From the NCBI RefSeq assembly GCF_023702065.1, contig NZ_QFDM01000003.1:310001-374000 (forward strand): 64,000 bases of DNA, given 5' to 3'. The position numbers and the translations under genes were made by a program. Below are positions 54,499 to 63,213 of the stretch, one piece after another; positions within the stretch are counted from its first letter, which is position 1, and every line of letters starts with the position of its first letter. A model generated the notes under the pieces. That model was not told the DNA's origin, searched no databases, and saw nothing but the letters and a program-made list of their open reading frames with translations. The stretch comes from Methanoculleus oceani. GTDB lineage: Archaea > Halobacteriota > Methanomicrobia > Methanomicrobiales > Methanoculleaceae.

Positions 54499-55503
54499 AT
54501 GACAGATACCGACAAACTAAACAAAATTCTAGATAGATGCAAAGATGTTGCGTCTGTCGCCGCCGATAAGGCAACCGTAATGGCCGACTCCGCATCAGCC
54601 AGTGTTTCAGCAGGTATCAAGGAGATGCGCGAGGAATCTGCAGCATCTTCGCGTACGGACGACGGCAACTGTTCCCGGGACGGCGATGCTCGCGCAGCGG
54701 CGAAGGCGGGGGAGTGCGTCCTCTCCGGCGAGCTGGCCGTGTCTGGTGCGGCGGAAGATGCACCGGAGATAACGGTCAGGCATTCTGCGGGCGAGGTCGT
54801 GAAAGGATGCGTGCACAAGAGAATCGACGGATTCAAGAGCGGCCTGCAGAATAAAAAACTCCTGATGACCGCAGGAACCATGGCCCTGGTCTGGCTGGCT
54901 CTTACCATACTTCCGGCCATAGGGTTCAATCCGGCGCCCGTGCAGTCCCTCTCCTTCCTGACCTTCGCGCGGGGAGGGCTCTCCGGCGGCGTGCCCGGGT
55001 TTATCGGCGGCCTCATCGGAAAGGGCCTGATCGCCTACTTCGTGACGCTGCTCGTCGTCGGAGGGATATCCGGCGAGAGCATCATGTCGAATGTCCGGTC
55101 AATTGCCGGACAGTTCTCCGGAGGAAAGTGGGATCTGGCGGCGATCTCCCCGCTTCTCGTCGGCGGCGGGGCGGCTCTCTTCGTCTACAACTTCCTCGCG
55201 GGGACGTCGACGATCATGAATTGCATGGTGGGAATCGTGGCGTTCCTCATCGCGGCCCGGGCGCTGGCGAACAAAGCGGGATGCGTGCGGCAGGTCTTTG
55301 CCGCGGTCTTTGCGAAAAACGGCAGGGCCGACTCCGGGCTGGTCACGAAGGTGATGGCGGGATGGGCCGGAGGGTTCGCTCTCGGCGTCATCCTCTCCGT
55401 CTTCGGGGGGTACACCTGTTACATCGCCGGATTCGTCCTCCTGGTGGTCGGTGCCGTCCTCATGGTTACCGTTCAGAAGCAGGCGGGAGGCGTCCCGGCA
55501 TGA
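54499..55503 (+). CDS. Multi-TM protein of unknown function (first gene of two-gene locus)
   Basis: A 334-residue protein. Residues 1-110 are soluble, hydrophilic and Ala/Ser/Glu-rich with helical stretches (KLNKILDRCKDVASVAADKA) and three Cys. Then come about six TM segments (near 121-143, 168-190, 212-236, 240-258, and two in 290-330) with Gly-rich turns. No family is recognised. Its stop overlaps the next gene start by four bases (ATGA), which shows coupled translation with the 1060-residue exported protein. It could be a membrane anchor or export partner for that protein. The upstream region has a strong AT-rich promoter. Confidence 0.7.
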   Translation: MTDTDKLNKILDRCKDVASVAADKATVMADSASASVSAGIKEMREESAASSRTDDGNCSRDGDARAAAKAGECVLSGELAVSGAAEDAPEITVRHSAGEVVKGCVHKRIDGFKSGLQNKKLLMTAGTMALVWLALTILPAIGFNPAPVQSLSFLTFARGGLSGGVPGFIGGLIGKGLIAYFVTLLVVGGISGESIMSNVRSIAGQFSGGKWDLAAISPLLVGGGAALFVYNFLAGTSTIMNCMVGIVAFLIAARALANKAGCVRQVFAAVFAKNGRADSGLVTKVMAGWAGGFALGVILSVFGGYTCYIAGFVLLVVGAVLMVTVQKQAGGVPA

Positions 55504-58500
55504 GGCCGATGGCGAAACTGCTGCTCGTGCTCCTTGCAGCCTCACTGCTCTCGGGAACCGCGGCTGCAAGCTACTCGCTCACCGATACCAACAGCTACGA
55601 CTACAAACTGGCGAGCAAGTACATCCACAGCATGGAAGGCGACGAATACGTCGTCGAGATGCCGATCGATGTCTACAGGAAAGGGACGGACGACCTTCTT
55701 GCAACCGAAAACACCCTGCTGATCATCGGCAACCTCGGGAGGGTAGACCCCGAAGCGGAGCGGCTTGTCCTGACCGAGATCCCGACAGACGTTTACAGCT
55801 ACACCTACCAGGGCGACGCAGGCGGCGGCGAGATCAGGCAGATTACGGGAAAAGTCACCGCCGGCCGCTACATGTTCACCGAGTTCGGGATAAACCTGAA
55901 GTACAAGACGGCGGGGGAGTATGCCGCCTACCTGAAGACCGAACTGGAAAAATCGGTTGAGACTTCCAGCGCAAATATCGAGTACGTGGATACGACCATA
56001 AACGGACACCGCGTCGTCGGTGTGCGCGAGTTGACGGACGACCTCAACTGGGCGGCCGGCGGCGACGTCTCGGACAATCACCTGGAGAACACGTTCACCT
56101 ACTACGTGATCCGTGAGGACTTCTACCCGGCGGGTTCGGGGCTTGCCTACTTCAAGATACGGGGCCATGTCGGTCTCGAGCATGACAACGGCCGGAGTTT
56201 GACGTATGATCCGCTTCCCTCGGAGAGCCAGGTGGCTACGGCACGCTCCGAGATGAGTAAGGCTTACCAGGAAGCGAACCAGGTCGTGGACTCGGTTATC
56301 GCCGATGCGGCGAACGCAAAACCAACGCTTATCGTCGGGAACTATGAAGAGGTCTTCGGCGGCTACGGCGCCGGCTCGTTCACCATCAACACTCCGGGCG
56401 GGGGCGCCGGCGAGACCGAATACGGCATACCGCTCGTGGTCGTGACCGGTATCTTCTCCGCGGGGGCCGCGGTTGCGGGCGCTGCAGCGGCGGCCGGCGG
56501 CGGCAAAGGCGGCAGCGAGACGGAGCGCACCAGCACCTACAAGATGAGGATCCGCAAAGACTTTGAGGATTACATCGTCTGCGGGAAGAGCCCCGAGACC
56601 ATATACGCCCAGATGGTCGAGATCACCGCGGAAGGCGAGACGATCGAGAGGGACGACCTTACCGCGACGCTCTCGATAACCTCCGGCGGCGGGCTCCGGG
56701 TCGAAGACCCGGCGCTCGCCGGCAGCTACATGGGAGCCTTCGTATCTGCGGATGAGAACGAGCTCGCGGAAGAGGGCATCGTCAGGGTGGCCTACACAGG
56801 AAAGGGCGGATCGTTCACGAACAACATCCATTTCCGGATCATCGGCGAGCCGAGAGTCACGTTCCCCGAGCAGGGAGAGGCCATGGACATGCGGCTGAAC
56901 GTCCTCTACGGCGACGGCAAGACCTACGATGTCGAGGTCGAACTCGTCGACTTCATAGAGCCACCGAAGGAGGTCACGATCACTCAAGCCGACGAGGCGC
57001 CGTTCACGAGCTCCTTAGAGAAGATCGACGAGACGCACTATGTTGCAAAGATCGTCAACACGAGCCCGTTGCCCGAGAAGGGAGCGCCGGTGACGAGATA
57101 CGGTGCGAGAGTCATCGCCACCCGCGAGGATGACGAGGTCGTCGAGGAAGCGTTCACGGTGATCTTCTACCCCGAGGGTCTCAGCGTCACCGACGTCGTC
57201 TACGACAAAGAGGGACACGCCCAGTTTGCGGCCTACGACGATCGGGACACGGAAGAGGACGACGTTGCAGTGACCGGGTTCATCGTGAACCTCGCCGTCA
57301 GGGTGACCGAGAACGGGAAGGAAGTGGTGAAACTCCTGGACGGGACCGAGTACGCGCCCGAGTTCGGCGAGATCAAGGGAACCGAACCGAGAACGGAGGT
57401 CCTTGCCTCGAAGTTTAAGTACACCATCGAGAAGAAGCCGGACAACACCAACAAGGCCTACAAGTTCACCCCTGCCCAGCAGATCGGTGAGGACGAGAGG
57501 AACCCGTACTTCCTGGAACTCCCGATCACCTGCGAGTACGGTGACGAGACCTACGAGCTCGATCTCCCCATCCGACTCATCGGGGATAAACTCGGGGTGC
57601 GCAAGGACCGCGAGACCGAACTTGCGAACCTGAAGAAGAGGATCCAGAAGTTCGGCATCAATCCGGACACCGCCCGGTTCCTGCGGGAGAACGTGCAGAA
57701 CTTCACTGCCGCCGAGCTCCGCCTGATGAGCAAGAAGATCGTTTACGACTCGATCGTCTACTACACCCAGGAGTCGGCGGACTTCATGGAGACCGCCCAG
57801 ACCATGGACGACTGGATCACCTTCCTCTCCGTCGTCAAGTGGTTCGGCGACCAGGCGTTCTCGTACCTCATGACCATCTACACGGGGCCTGCGGGAGAGG
57901 CGATCCTCACCCCCACAAAGGAGCTTACGGTCGAACTGATCGGCGAGATGTCGGCCGACCTCTTCATGGGTAACGGGGTGAGCTGGGACCAGATCAAGGT
58001 CGGTACGCACATCTCCGAGATGATCGAGAACTACACCAAGTCGTGCTTCGAGGATCTGGCGACAGCGAACCCGAAGAAGCTCGCCCAGGTGATCGCGGGG
58101 CTCTGCGTCTTCAACCTGGTGCGCCACTACACCTTCGATCTCGACGAGAACGGGAAACGCAGCCTGTACAATGCGATCATCTCGTCGTTCTCCGACATCT
58201 CGCTCGAGTTCTTCAAGAACAAGTTCTCGGGCTTCCTCAAGGGCAAGGTCAACGACCCGAATTCGAGCATCTCCAAGCTCCTGAACTCGTCGGCGGCCAG
58301 GATGCTCGAGGACATGATGCCGGAGGGGAAACTCGCGGTTCCGGGCGTGAACACCCTCACGGAAGACGTAGCGGTAGGCCCCATCCTCCAGAAGTACGTG
58401 GAGGAGATCTTCGGCTTCGGTGCGTCCTACGTGACGCAGGAGTTAGGAACGGCGGCTGCCGAGACCCTCTATGTGAAGGTGAAGGTCGGCGTCCCCAATT

Positions 58501-58682
58501 CGGACCGGGAGATCGACTGGTACGTCTTCATAGACCCGATCAAAGCGGCCGACAAACTCCTGGATTACATCTTCACGTCGCTCTACGAGAAGTTCCCGTT
58601 CCCGACCGCGGAGCCGGGAGAAGCCTGCAAACCTCGCGACCCGCTCTACATGGACCCGTCGACCAACCAGCGGATCGGATGA
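55500..58682 (+). CDS. Large exported protein of unknown function (1060 aa)
   Basis: Begins with a signal peptide (about 1-23, KLLLVLLAASLLSGTAAA). Residues 25-300 form an external domain rich in Tyr and charged residues. A hydrophobic Ala/Gly segment (about 308-335) is probably a TM helix. From about 340 to 690 come repeated beta-rich stretches resembling Ig-like folds. From about 700 to the end the protein is helical and less polar (LKKRIQKFGINPDTARFLREN, FMETAQTMDDWITFLSVVKWFGDQAF). No domain is recognised. The start is fixed by the signal peptide; the reading frame extends upstream inside the previous gene. It is translationally coupled to that gene. Confidence 0.75.
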   Translation: MRPMAKLLLVLLAASLLSGTAAASYSLTDTNSYDYKLASKYIHSMEGDEYVVEMPIDVYRKGTDDLLATENTLLIIGNLGRVDPEAERLVLTEIPTDVYSYTYQGDAGGGEIRQITGKVTAGRYMFTEFGINLKYKTAGEYAAYLKTELEKSVETSSANIEYVDTTINGHRVVGVRELTDDLNWAAGGDVSDNHLENTFTYYVIREDFYPAGSGLAYFKIRGHVGLEHDNGRSLTYDPLPSESQVATARSEMSKAYQEANQVVDSVIADAANAKPTLIVGNYEEVFGGYGAGSFTINTPGGGAGETEYGIPLVVVTGIFSAGAAVAGAAAAAGGGKGGSETERTSTYKMRIRKDFEDYIVCGKSPETIYAQMVEITAEGETIERDDLTATLSITSGGGLRVEDPALAGSYMGAFVSADENELAEEGIVRVAYTGKGGSFTNNIHFRIIGEPRVTFPEQGEAMDMRLNVLYGDGKTYDVEVELVDFIEPPKEVTITQADEAPFTSSLEKIDETHYVAKIVNTSPLPEKGAPVTRYGARVIATREDDEVVEEAFTVIFYPEGLSVTDVVYDKEGHAQFAAYDDRDTEEDDVAVTGFIVNLAVRVTENGKEVVKLLDGTEYAPEFGEIKGTEPRTEVLASKFKYTIEKKPDNTNKAYKFTPAQQIGEDERNPYFLELPITCEYGDETYELDLPIRLIGDKLGVRKDRETELANLKKRIQKFGINPDTARFLRENVQNFTAAELRLMSKKIVYDSIVYYTQESADFMETAQTMDDWITFLSVVKWFGDQAFSYLMTIYTGPAGEAILTPTKELTVELIGEMSADLFMGNGVSWDQIKVGTHISEMIENYTKSCFEDLATANPKKLAQVIAGLCVFNLVRHYTFDLDENGKRSLYNAIISSFSDISLEFFKNKFSGFLKGKVNDPNSSISKLLNSSAARMLEDMMPEGKLAVPGVNTLTEDVAVGPILQKYVEEIFGFGASYVTQELGTAAAETLYVKVKVGVPNSDREIDWYVFIDPIKAADKLLDYIFTSLYEKFPFPTAEPGEACKPRDPLYMDPSTNQRIG

Positions 58683-58695
58683 TCCCCGGTCGATC

Positions 58696-58703
58696 TTTTT
58701 TTT
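58696..58703 (+). terminator. T-tract terminator after the two-gene locus
   Basis: Eight T residues follow 14 bases after the stop codon, in GC-rich DNA. T-runs alone can end archaeal transcripts. No strong hairpin precedes it. Confidence 0.45.
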
Positions 58704-58759
58704 GCGACTGTTCGCCCGGGGTCGTTCGGCTCCGGGGTTGCACCGGATTTCGGATCGGT

Positions 58760-58945
58760 TCATGAGGCCGTCATAGAGTTGCCTTCGTTGAAGTCCAGAA
58801 AGAGGTTGCCGGCGATCGGGTCCGCGTATGCAGGCACCCGCGCCTTCACGTCGTCGCATACCGCTGATTCCTCGGTCATGCAGAGACTCCGGCAAGGAGG
58901 GGCAGGGCGGCGAGGAACGGGATCCGGGGGAAACTCAGAGGATAG
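58760..58945 (-). pseudogene. Decayed third copy of the DUF3887-like lipoprotein
   Basis: Minus-strand sequence from 58945 first encodes a signal-like LSFPRIPFLAALPLLAGVSA in one frame, matching the other copies' signal peptides. A frameshift at the lipobox then moves to the frame reading CMTEESAVCDDVKARVPAYADPIAGNLFLDFNEGN, which matches CMSQETVVS...YADPIADN...FNEGN of the copy at 42146. After GN it stops at TGA without the C-terminal two thirds. So it has a frameshift and a truncation. Confidence 0.65.
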
Positions 58946-59006
58946 AGCCGGGTCGGGGATGGTTAAGGTATGGGTTGGAGATGGGTCAAAGAGCGGCGAC
59001 CGGCCT

Positions 59007-60041
59007 CTATCCATTGCCTTCCCGCAGCAGGGTGGAGATGTCTTTCTCGGTCCTGCAGAGGCGCACCATCGATTGTGCAATCCGGTAAGGGTCAACCTCT
59101 TCCCCGAAGAAGAACTGAAGCCTCGTCCATCCGAACGGGTCGGTAACCAGCTCGACCCGTTGCGTATCCGGGATCGCTGTGGAAAGATGATCGCGGAGTC
59201 CGGGCAGGAAGTCCGCAACCTTCGGGTACTCTCTGTGTCTGACCTGTATCTCGATACTGATCGAATCCTTCCAGTCGCCAAACTCGTAGTGCACCGCTGC
59301 CGGCCACCCTTCGCGGTATACGCGGACGTTCTCCCTGGTCGCATGCGTTGAGAATATGGGCGGCTTTAACTTCGAGAACTTCTCGACGATCAACCGGAGC
59401 CGCAACCTCTGTCTCTTTATCTCCGGATCCGCCTCTCCCGATACCAGGAAGCGAGAATGGTAGAAGTACTCGTGCCTGCTGAGCCGGTAGCGCTCGACCA
59501 CCAGCAACCGCAGATCGAGATCGCTGTGTTCGTTGAGGTAACTGAACTCCCGGATAAGGTCGTTCGGGGCAGCGTCGAGGACGATGATGCCCCGGATCTG
59601 CCCGGCTCTCAAATACGAGGCAACGTTGCTCTTCAGCAGGGCGAGCCGATCTTCGGGATTCTCTTCTCCTTCTGCGCCGGCCATAGATTGCAATGCTTCT
59701 TCGAGAAGGCCTGCAGATCTCTCGTTCACCTCGTCGGGCGTAAGTCTGCCCATTGCAGAGAGGTAGTCGCAGAGCCGGCCGACTGCTTCACGCCGCGACT
59801 CCTCGTTGCGGGACAGTTTCACCTCGACGATGACCGGCAGCCCATTGCTGTCGATGAGAAGGATATCGGCGAATCCGCCTTCGAACGGAAACTCCCGGCT
59901 GATCGTGACGAGCGCGGAATCGCCCCGGTCGACGAGGAGCACCGGATGCCCGGCCAGGATCTCCTGCAGTTCGTACTCGTTCCTGAAGGGTTCCGGCTGC
60001 TGGGCCAGCTCGCTCCCTTCGCCTATTCGTATCGCAGGCAT
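59007..60041 (-). CDS. PD-(D/E)XK nuclease-like protein
   Basis: A 344-residue protein. Residues 50-95 carry a PD-(D/E)XK-type core: FEGGFADILLIDSNG (Asp on a strand), then VIVEVKLSRNEESRREAVGRL (the ExK and the following helix), as in NucS/DUF91-like and restriction-like nucleases. EYELQEILAGHPVLL before the core is also typical of these families. The C-terminal 170 residues (HSRFLVSGEADPEIK, SISIEIQVRHREYP) are unlike any family I know. Activity is predicted on DNA, perhaps in repair or defence. GGAG lies five bases before the ATG. It belongs to an accessory-looking stretch next to a nucleotidyltransferase gene on the same strand. Confidence 0.7.
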   Translation of the reverse strand: MPAIRIGEGSELAQQPEPFRNEYELQEILAGHPVLLVDRGDSALVTISREFPFEGGFADILLIDSNGLPVIVEVKLSRNEESRREAVGRLCDYLSAMGRLTPDEVNERSAGLLEEALQSMAGAEGEENPEDRLALLKSNVASYLRAGQIRGIIVLDAAPNDLIREFSYLNEHSDLDLRLLVVERYRLSRHEYFYHSRFLVSGEADPEIKRQRLRLRLIVEKFSKLKPPIFSTHATRENVRVYREGWPAAVHYEFGDWKDSISIEIQVRHREYPKVADFLPGLRDHLSTAIPDTQRVELVTDPFGWTRLQFFFGEEVDPYRIAQSMVRLCRTEKDISTLLREGNG

Positions 60042-60161
60042 CGAATCTCCATAGCGAATATGGCGGGAGAGGTTGATATGTTTATCAATAGAACGGGTAT
60101 CGCGTCATTCGCGTATCAGGCAGCGCCATCGCGAAGTTACCGCCCGCGCTCCTGCTCGATC

Positions 60162-60455
60162 TCATGCAACAAGGAGATCCCGGGTAACCGATCTCCGGAT
60201 CTCCGGGCGGAGTGCCGCCTCCGGCACGACGTCCACGCCGGACCCGAGTTTTTCTTCGAGGTACTGTGACAACCCGACGAAGTCGAAGAGATCCGCACCG
60301 GAACCGAACTCGACAAGTACGTCGATATCGCTGCCCTCCTCCTGTTCCTCACGGGCATACGACCCGAAGAGAGCGATACGCTCGACATGATAGCGCTCTC
60401 TGAGTTCGGCCTTCAGGGAGCGGAGGATCTCGAGGACTTCGGTGCGGGTTTTCAT
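60162..60455 (-). CDS. Minimal nucleotidyltransferase (MNT), orphan
   Basis: A 97-residue MNT-domain protein. The signature GS-x10-DxD is complete (GSYAREEQEEGSDIDVLVE), and a second Asp (VDVVPEAAL) completes the site. Such proteins (MntA type) usually act as antitoxins that AMPylate a HEPN toxin encoded next door. The downstream 120 bases on this strand hold no HEPN gene, so it is an orphan. ATG 60455 has GGAG ten bases upstream; GTG 60464 is too close to it. Confidence 0.8.
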   Translation of the reverse strand: MKTRTEVLEILRSLKAELRERYHVERIALFGSYAREEQEEGSDIDVLVEFGSGADLFDFVGLSQYLEEKLGSGVDVVPEAALRPEIRRSVTRDLLVA

Positions 60456-60529
60456 GTGCGTCACGCTCCTGCTGTATGTCCTCTTACGCTCGCGGATTGG
60501 TTTAATCTATTGTTCTCCGTGGGAGCATC

Positions 60530-60958
60530 GGCCCCGGCCACCTCCCGAACAATCTGACAGTGGCAAAAATCCGGGCTGGTAACTCCAATATCAGGAATCC
60601 GATCCTGGCATCGTACGTCGCAAAGGGGCTGCTGCCATACCGCGGCCTCGGCTCCGGCATCAAACGGGCACTCGAAGACTGGCCCGAGATCGACTTTGCC
60701 GATGACCGGGACGGCTGTCTCTTCACCGTCACTGTTCACCGAAAGGAGGAGAAAAGTTCGGAGAAAAGTTCGGAGAAAAGTTCGGAGAAAATCCTCGCGC
60801 TCCTGAAGGCAGAACCCCGGCTGGCAGCCAGAGAGGTCGCAGAAAGGCTGGAAATCACGCAGAGAGCGGTTGAAAAGCAGATCGCCAAACTTCGTGAAGA
60901 TGGTCGGCTCCGTCGCATCGGCCCTGCCCGGGGCGGCCACTGGGAGGTGCTGGAATGA
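60530..60958 (+). pseudogene. C-terminal remnant of an AlbA/AAA_4-type transcriptional regulator
   Basis: The open frame starts in the middle of a recognisable family: GPGHLPNNLTVAKIRAGNSNIRNPILASY and LLPYRGLGSGIKRALED are internal sequences of AlbA_2/HATPase_c_4 (RecG-like) regulators. A SSEK-repeat linker and a C-terminal winged helix (REVAERLEITQRAVEKQIAKL) follow. The N-terminal 300 or so residues are missing and a TAA closes the frame just before at 60503. It could still produce a short DNA-binding protein from GTG 60560. Confidence 0.7.
60752..60791 (+). repeat. Three perfect 12-bp tandem repeats (SSEK linker)
   Basis: The unit AAAAGTTCGGAG occurs three times in a row followed by AAAA, in frame inside the regulator remnant. 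It encodes repeated SSEK residues, a flexible charged linker. Copy number could vary by slippage. Confidence 0.7.
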
Positions 60959-61227
60959 CCTTCACCGAAGCAAGCCTCATCCCCGGGACAGGTGAGCCGC
61001 CACATAATCGAGGGGAAAGACCGGCTCCGTGAGGAGATGTTGCCCGGGTTACCTGAACCTGCTCGTGACACGGGAGTAAAACAAAAGAACAAACTACCGT
61101 CCCACAACGGAACGGTAGCGAGTATAACAGGTACACATACTGCACAATCTCATAAGTGGTTTTTGGTGTCACCGATCCAGAATGCGCCGTTATAGGCAAG
61201 TGAAAAAATGAGACGTTCTCCCCGCCA

Positions 61228-61611
61228 TCACTGCGCCGCCTTCTTCTCCTGAACCGGGGGATTCTTGATCGTAACATCGACCGACTTCGAGTTCTTCCCG
61301 CGAACCTCCACCTTGTACGTCCCCGGCGCCGGGAACTTGTGCGCGAAGAACGTGTAGGTCTGCGGGCCGCCGGCCGAGAGATCCTGCTTCTTGTTGACCA
61401 TCTCGCCGTTGATCCACAACTGCGCCTTGAAGTGCGTGTTCCAGTCCGAGGAGGGGATGCCCTCGTTGTCGAACCAGTAGCCGATGCTCACCGAAACGTT
61501 CGGGAAGAAATACACGTTGCCCTTCTCGTCGCGGCCGCCGCCCGTGCTGCCGCTGACCGTGGCAGTCGCTTCGACGGAGTTGATGGTTGCATCCCGATAT
61601 GTAGGAGCCAT
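61228..61611 (-). CDS. Small beta-rich protein of unknown function
   Basis: A 127-residue protein without signal peptide or TM. The composition (Tyr, Gly, Asn, Val) and the segments FFPNVSVSIGYWFDNEGIP, FKAQLWINGEMV and GTYKVEVRGKNSKSVDVTIKNP suggest a single Ig-like or CARDB-like sandwich. The C-terminus is Lys-rich. A GAGGGGG SD precedes the ATG. It lies in a lower-GC stretch upstream of a membrane protease operon on the same strand, and is separately promoted. Function unknown. Confidence 0.55.
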   Translation of the reverse strand: MAPTYRDATINSVEATATVSGSTGGGRDEKGNVYFFPNVSVSIGYWFDNEGIPSSDWNTHFKAQLWINGEMVNKKQDLSAGGPQTYTFFAHKFPAPGTYKVEVRGKNSKSVDVTIKNPPVQEKKAAQ

Positions 61612-61631
61612 GCCCCCTCATTTATAAAAGT

Positions 61632-61643
61632 AGTATAATAAAT
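61632..61643 (-). promoter_or_regulatory. Putative TATA box for the small beta-rich protein gene
   Basis: Minus-strand TTTATTATAC is centred about 27 bases before the ATG at 61611; a second A/T block (TTTTATAA) is nearer to the start. Confidence 0.4.
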
Positions 61644-61857
61644 TACCTCTCTGCCGCATTACTGCTCGCAGGTCCGTCAATACCGCGTGCGGGATCGTTT
61701 TGCCGCTATCCGGATTCGCATGCGGATGTTGAGCACTCTTGAGATTCGCAATCGTAAATTCCGGATACGAGGAATATGAAAAAATCGTGTTAGTGTTGAT
61801 CTAGGGTGGGGTCGTATACTGAGGCTGTTATGGGCGGACTATAGACCAGAAGTACCG

Positions 61858-63213
61858 CTACGTGAGTAAAGTGCCCGTTAAGAGTACGGCTAGAATGAGC
61901 GTAATTATCCCGCCCATGAGATGCGCTCTCTTCCACAGGAGAAGACTACTATTATCCTCATCGGACGGCAACCCATGCAGGAATCTCACGATGAAAGGCC
62001 ACAGCAGGACACTTACGCCGACGAATAAAAGGGATGTTGCGGTAATGATAGTCACCCCCGGGAGGATACGTGTTGCGGTGGAGACTGATCGTGGAGCGGT
62101 CAAGAGAAGCCCTAGATCGAATGTGGCGTAATACAGGACCGTAATAAGCATAGATACGACCACAGCGGCTGGAAAAAACAAAATGAGCAATAACATGTGA
62201 ATGAAAGGCGCAGAGACTCGTTGTAACATAAACAACCGAAGCCTTGTAGGAGGATGTGTCATACGTGCGAGGAGCCACCTCCATCGGGAAACCGGCATGG
62301 AATACAAACTTAACGCTCTGACAAGTGGTGCCGATGCCCCTTGGCACCGGGCTGCAACACAGTCGGCCGCAAGTTCCGAATACCAGAGGGCTGCCAGTGG
62401 TAAGAAGATAATACTCGCAACCCACATCAGGGATGTCAGCAAAATTATGAATAGCCCCGGGAGAGCTATGAATAGAAAATTACGATGTATCACTAGAAGC
62501 CATGCAAATATATTGATAATAAATTCCCCGGGCGGCATCGATCCAGAGAGTTCGATGAACATTGGCTGAAATGAAGTCACGAGGGCTACGATGAAAAACG
62601 GGACAACGACCGTAACAACAAAGAGGACGGGCCAGAAGTTGAGCAGGATTCGAAAACCGCTTCCCGCACCGGTGATCAGGGTGTCACCGTTTCGGACATG
62701 GGCGATCTCATGAAGGAGGACTCCGCGAGCACTCTCGTTATCCGTTTTCCAGAGTTTCATCACACCCCCCATGAGGCCCATACCCGCCTTTTGAAAACTG
62801 CTGGGATAGATGAAAACTACCTGATCCGTGCGCATCGGGTTGTTCAATATGGAAACATCGGGCAGGTAGTTCCGGATAAACGCGGAAATCTCTGGGATGG
62901 TTGCGATCTGAACTTCGTCTGTAAGGCCATATTTCCGCCGTATGTACGATCGTCTGATAGACGGAGCTACAAGAGAAAGAACGCCGATGATTATGATCAG
63001 CAGTGGGAAAATCTCAAAAAAATTTGCTAATCGAAAAAGAAATCCAAACGGAACGAGCTCCTCGCCTGGAAGAGGGGTCGTAGAAAGCATGTCGGAAAGC
63101 AATATCAGGAGAAAATTCAGGTTAAAACGAAAGGTTGCTATAAAGATTATAAGCCATATCCAGAGATAAGGAGGGAGGAGGTATAGTTTTCCTTCCTCTG
63201 GAACAATATTCAT
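61858..63213 (-). CDS. M48-like membrane zinc metallopeptidase
   Basis: A 451-residue membrane protein with about eight TM segments. The catalytic zinc site is HEIAH at about residue 169 (GVLLHEIAHVRNGD), with the third ligand in SELAADCVAA at about 281-285, as in M48 (HtpX/Ste24) proteases. The catalytic part lies between TM pairs, then four more TM segments fill residues 320-451. The layout resembles the sensor proteases of the BlaR1/M56 type less than it does M48. Codon use and GC are lower than the surrounding genes. The ATG overlaps the preceding gene stop by four bases (ATGA), so the pair is co-translated. Confidence 0.8.
   Translation of the reverse strand: MNIVPEEGKLYLLPPYLWIWLIIFIATFRFNLNFLLILLSDMLSTTPLPGEELVPFGFLFRLANFFEIFPLLIIIIGVLSLVAPSIRRSYIRRKYGLTDEVQIATIPEISAFIRNYLPDVSILNNPMRTDQVVFIYPSSFQKAGMGLMGGVMKLWKTDNESARGVLLHEIAHVRNGDTLITGAGSGFRILLNFWPVLFVVTVVVPFFIVALVTSFQPMFIELSGSMPPGEFIINIFAWLLVIHRNFLFIALPGLFIILLTSLMWVASIIFLPLAALWYSELAADCVAARCQGASAPLVRALSLYSMPVSRWRWLLARMTHPPTRLRLFMLQRVSAPFIHMLLLILFFPAAVVVSMLITVLYYATFDLGLLLTAPRSVSTATRILPGVTIITATSLLFVGVSVLLWPFIVRFLHGLPSDEDNSSLLLWKRAHLMGGIITLILAVLLTGTLLT

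Noticed and set aside
55542-56987. Minus-strand frame of 481 codons opposite the 1060-residue protein
   Set aside because: No start with an SD, composition typical of antisense shadows, and the plus strand has a signal peptide and coupling to its neighbour.
60042-60161. Possible HEPN toxin gene after the MNT gene
   Set aside because: Only 120 bases, all frames broken by stops within about 30 codons, with no RxxxxH motif.
60752-60791. Possible CRISPR or regulatory repeat array
   Set aside because: The units are 12 bases, directly adjacent with no spacers, and in frame within coding sequence; not a CRISPR array.
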